Below are positions 13,837 to 15,719 of a stretch of DNA of 15,719 bases, piece after piece. The stretch covers positions 1 to 15,719 of the forward strand of contig JAEDJF010000029.1 of NCBI GenBank assembly GCA_016296485.1. The letters are read 5' to 3'. The DNA comes from Oscillospiraceae bacterium (GTDB lineage Bacteria; Bacillota; Clostridia; Oscillospirales; Ruminococcaceae). Numbering within the stretch: position 1 is the stretch's first letter; the number at the start of each line of letters is the position of its first letter. The position numbers and the translations under genes were made by a program. The notes beneath the pieces were generated by a model. It searched no databases. It had not been told where the DNA came from and worked only from the letters and a program-made list of their open reading frames with translations.

Positions 13837-14938
13837 CTTTTTTCACCTCTTCCCAAATTTTTATAAACTCTTTAGCTTTTTCCGTTTCTTCTTCGTTTTC
13901 GGCGCTTCCGAGCGTTTCGAGAACTGCGTTTTCGATTCCCTCAACAGCCGTGCTCCCGAAATCGTCGGAGCTTGCGGCGGGTTTGTCTTTGGAGAAAAAC
14001 TTAATGTTCTTTGATGTATAGTCCGGGTCAGCGTCGAACTCCCGGGCGATTTTATTGGCCTCTTTAAGATATTGCCGTGCGGCGTTCATATCTCCTTTTG
14101 CCGCCGCAAGCTGGGCGCAGCCCGAAAGCAAAATTACGCTGCTCTTGTCAAAGAATGAAGTCTTGCCTGGAATTTTGAGCCCGTCGTGAATGCTTTTGCA
14201 CCAAAGGAGAACCTCAATTCCCGAATCATATTCCTTACGGTTTCCGTAAACGTTTGCGAAACCTATGGCAACCTGTAAAAGTTCACAGACGTCGTTAATA
14301 AGCGCATCCGAAAGATAGGGAAGCGCTTCGCCGTTCTTTTTGAAACGTACCGCAAGAATATATCCGATGAGCGAGTCAAAATCCCCGTCGGAATTGTACT
14401 TTTTGAGAAGCTCCAGCCCTTTTTCGTATTCGTCAAGATAAAAATATATTTCCCCAATACATTTTTGTATGGTCGCTTTTCCAATGTTCAGTTCCTGTTT
14501 TTGGTCAATAAGACCGAGGGAGCGCTCGAAAAGCGAAAGCGCTTTTCGAAGGGCGCTTTCGTCCTGCCGAACGATTCCGATGTTGTAATAGAGCGATGCG
14601 CTCCTATATACTATATCGAAACGGTTCGGGTATTTTTGGAGCGCCTTTTCGGCTTCAACAATTCCCTCGTCGTATCTCTTTTCTATGATGAGCTCTTTAA
14701 TGTGATCCGCCGTGTCCTTGACGTCGCTGCCGCGCATCTTGTAACCGAGAAGAGCGTCAACAGAAACGCCGAAAAAGTCCGCCAGCTCCATTATAAGGCT
14801 CACGTCCGGGACCGAAAGTCCGCTTTCCCACTTTGAAACGGCGCCCACCGTTACGCCCATGGCTTCAGCCAGCTGTTCCTGAGTGAATTTCCGCTCCTTG
14901 CGGTAAAGCTTTATGTTCTCGTTTATGTTCGTTTTCAT
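13829..14938 (-). CDS. XRE-family regulator with C-terminal TPR domain
   Basis: Cytosolic DNA-binding regulator of 369 residues. The N-terminus is a Cro/C1-type helix-turn-helix (about 7-63), with FTQEQLAEAMGVTVGAVSKWE (landmarks T19, Q21, L23, S35, W37, E38) and SVPDVSLIMELADFFGVSVDALL. After a short linker comes a long alpha-helical region (about 72-310) that reads as tetratricopeptide repeats, for example AEKALQKYPNRFDIVYRSAS and CAQLAAAKGDMNAARQYLKEA, then an acidic tail. The start is ATG with AGGAG eight bases upstream. A longer frame to 15049 adds 37 residues, including a hydrophobic stretch, but it crosses the promoter and has no ribosome binding site, so I reject it. The layout resembles RRNPP-type peptide-sensing regulators, but TPR-fused XRE proteins are diverse. 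It is co-transcribed and overlapping with the ABC exporter, which it probably controls. Confidence 0.88.
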   Translation of the reverse strand: MKTNINENIKLYRKERKFTQEQLAEAMGVTVGAVSKWESGLSVPDVSLIMELADFFGVSVDALLGYKMRGSDVKDTADHIKELIIEKRYDEGIVEAEKALQKYPNRFDIVYRSASLYYNIGIVRQDESALRKALSLFERSLGLIDQKQELNIGKATIQKCIGEIYFYLDEYEKGLELLKKYNSDGDFDSLIGYILAVRFKKNGEALPYLSDALINDVCELLQVAIGFANVYGNRKEYDSGIEVLLWCKSIHDGLKIPGKTSFFDKSSVILLSGCAQLAAAKGDMNAARQYLKEANKIAREFDADPDYTSKNIKFFSKDKPAASSDDFGSTAVEGIENAVLETLGSAENEEETEKAKEFIKIWEEVKKGE

Positions 14939-14961
14939 AGGCCCATCTCCTCTATGAGAAG

Positions 14962-14967
14962 ATAATA
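14962..14967 (-). promoter_or_regulatory. Extended -10 element of the XRE-TPR regulator operon
   Basis: On the minus strand TGGTATTAT gives an extended -10 (TATTAT at 14962-14967), about 24 bases before the ATG. The -35 position 17 bases upstream (TTTATT) is poor, so the promoter would lean on the TGn element or on an activator. Confidence 0.5.
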
Positions 14968-14993
14968 CCACCCCGAAAAGCCGAAATAAAGCA

Positions 14994-15011
14994 ACTAATA
15001 GTAGAATTAGT
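14994..15011. promoter_or_regulatory. Candidate operator upstream of the XRE-TPR regulator
   Basis: ACTAAT and ATTAGT form a perfect 6-base inverted repeat with a 6-base spacer (AGTAGA), starting 26 bases upstream of the -10 element and covering roughly -44 to -61. Its size and position suit an XRE dimer acting on its own promoter, possibly as an activator. This is inference only. Confidence 0.4.
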
Positions 15012-15046
15012 AAATATTTTTTTAAACCAACAGTAAAATTTCCGCG

Positions 15047-15082
15047 CAAAAAAAGTGCCCGTCCGAAAGGACGGGCATTTTT
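15047..15082 (-). terminator. Intrinsic terminator of the ADP-ribosylglycohydrolase gene
   Basis: TGCCCGTCC (15056-15064), a GAAA tetraloop, and its complement (15069-15077) make a 9-bp stem. On the minus strand it is followed by CTTTTTTTG. It begins a few bases after the stop at 15082. Confidence 0.9.
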
Positions 15083-15719
15083 CAGTTCAAGTTACTGCAT
15101 TCCCGAAGACCAAGAAGAATATCGCCGAGGATTCCGTCCTCCGCCGCCCAGGCAACGTTGCCCGGGTTAACTCTTTCTCCGACAACGATGACCGTGAGCA
15201 TCGCCTCGAGAAGCACCTCGTTTGCGTCGGGAACCTCGATTATCATATCCTGATAATTTTTGATTTCGTGCCTTGCGAGAATATCTTTATAGTCGCTTCT
15301 GATGCGGGGGGAAGCGACGGCGTCTCTTATGAAGTTGAACATTATTTCGTTGTACTCCGGAACCGTACCGGTTTCGCCGGTGTCCTGGCGTTTGATGACT
15401 TTGCGCTCCGTGCGCGGGTTGGTGAGAATATAATCGGTATATAAAAGGACGTCGCGTTTCTCAAAAGGGGAGGGCGAAACGCTGAGGTCGCCGTCCCATT
15501 TTTCGAGCACGGCGAGAAGCCTTTTGTCGAGGAAGGATTTCGCCCTCTCCGCCAGTTCCTTCGGAATGGGGTAAAACGCCTCGGCTACGCTTCCGGCGAT
15601 GGCGGCGACGGTGTCGCTGTCCCCGCCGACGGAAATCGCCTTGCGAATGGTGTCCTCAAAGCTCTCCGCTTCAAAGAACGCCTCGAGCGCCACCGGAACG
15701 GTCCCCTGGCAGGTTTCGT
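15082..15719 (-). CDS. ADP-ribosylglycohydrolase with DUF6508-like C-terminus (partial)
   Basis: C-terminal 211 residues of a protein whose start lies beyond the right edge. The visible part opens with ETCQGTVPVALEAFFEA and continues to SVGGDSDTVAAIAGSVAEAFY; the GGDSDT block carries metal-binding aspartates and is diagnostic of the DraG/ARH family, which removes ADP-ribose from proteins, nucleic acids or small molecules using two magnesium ions. After the enzyme core ends (near the IPKELAERAKSFLDK segment) there are about 150 more residues. They include LLYTDYILTN, MFNFIRDAV and a terminal LLEAMLTVIVVGERVNPG block with EDGILGDILLGLRE, which resembles the DUF6508 domain of unknown function as I recall it. 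The gene is monocistronic at its 3' end, with its own terminator. There is no NAD-glycohydrolase or ADP-ribosyltransferase partner in view. Confidence 0.85.
   Translation of the reverse strand, partial: ETCQGTVPVALEAFFEAESFEDTIRKAISVGGDSDTVAAIAGSVAEAFYPIPKELAERAKSFLDKRLLAVLEKWDGDLSVSPSPFEKRDVLLYTDYILTNPRTERKVIKRQDTGETGTVPEYNEIMFNFIRDAVASPRIRSDYKDILARHEIKNYQDMIIEVPDANEVLLEAMLTVIVVGERVNPGNVAWAAEDGILGDILLGLRECSNLN

Noticed and set aside
13829..15049. Longer form of the XRE-TPR regulator with a hydrophobic N-terminal leader
   Set aside because: The extra 37 codons run through the promoter and lack a ribosome binding site. The ATG at 14936-14938 has a good one and starts directly at the helix-turn-helix.

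Overview
The window looks like chromosome of a low-to-moderate GC Firmicute of the class Clostridia, most likely an Oscillospiraceae/Ruminococcaceae-type gut anaerobe. The reasons are strong AAGGAGG-type ribosome binding sites, frequent TTG and GTG starts, TATAAT promoters with TGn extensions, U-tract hairpin terminators, and a Clostridia-style gene set. Twelve of thirteen genes lie on the minus strand, so transcription runs mostly right to left. I see no tRNA, rRNA, CRISPR array, insertion sequence or phage module. The lineage is inferred from protein character only.

Left block (1-3279, minus strand): a promoter at 3251-3279 drives murA (peptidoglycan precursor synthesis), a YycJ/WalJ-like metallo-beta-lactamase-fold hydrolase, rlmH (23S rRNA methyltransferase) and the start of a type IIA topoisomerase A subunit that runs off the left edge. 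No terminator is visible between these genes. Next (3328-5151) is a monocistronic, membrane-anchored LysM-G5-M23 cell-wall peptidase with its own promoter and terminator.

Middle block (5230-11051, minus strand): a purine salvage unit. xpt (xanthine phosphoribosyltransferase) is followed by a BMP-family lipoprotein, then a fused two-domain ABC ATPase and two permeases of the NupNOPQ/BmpA type. The lipoprotein gene is separated from its transporter genes by two hairpins and a second promoter, so binding protein and transporter are probably made at different levels. The transporter would bring in purine nucleosides and Xpt would return xanthine to XMP. No purine riboswitch is visible upstream of xpt.

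Right block: 10974-11286 is an AT-rich divergent intergenic region. It carries the xpt promoter leftward and, rightward, the promoter and palindromic candidate operators of the only plus-strand gene, an unrecognised 266-residue protein with a winged-helix-like C-terminal part. A bidirectional terminator (12088-12122) separates it from a convergent two-gene operon made of an XRE-TPR regulator and, overlapping it by 8 bases, an ABC exporter with fused membrane and ATPase domains. The right edge holds the C-terminal part of an ADP-ribosylglycohydrolase with an extra DUF6508-like C-terminal domain.

Most of the window is ordinary core-genome material. The parts most worth a second look are the unrecognised plus-strand protein with its operator array, the XRE-TPR/ABC exporter pair, the DraG-DUF6508 fusion, and the topoisomerase subunit with alanine at the quinolone-critical serine position.
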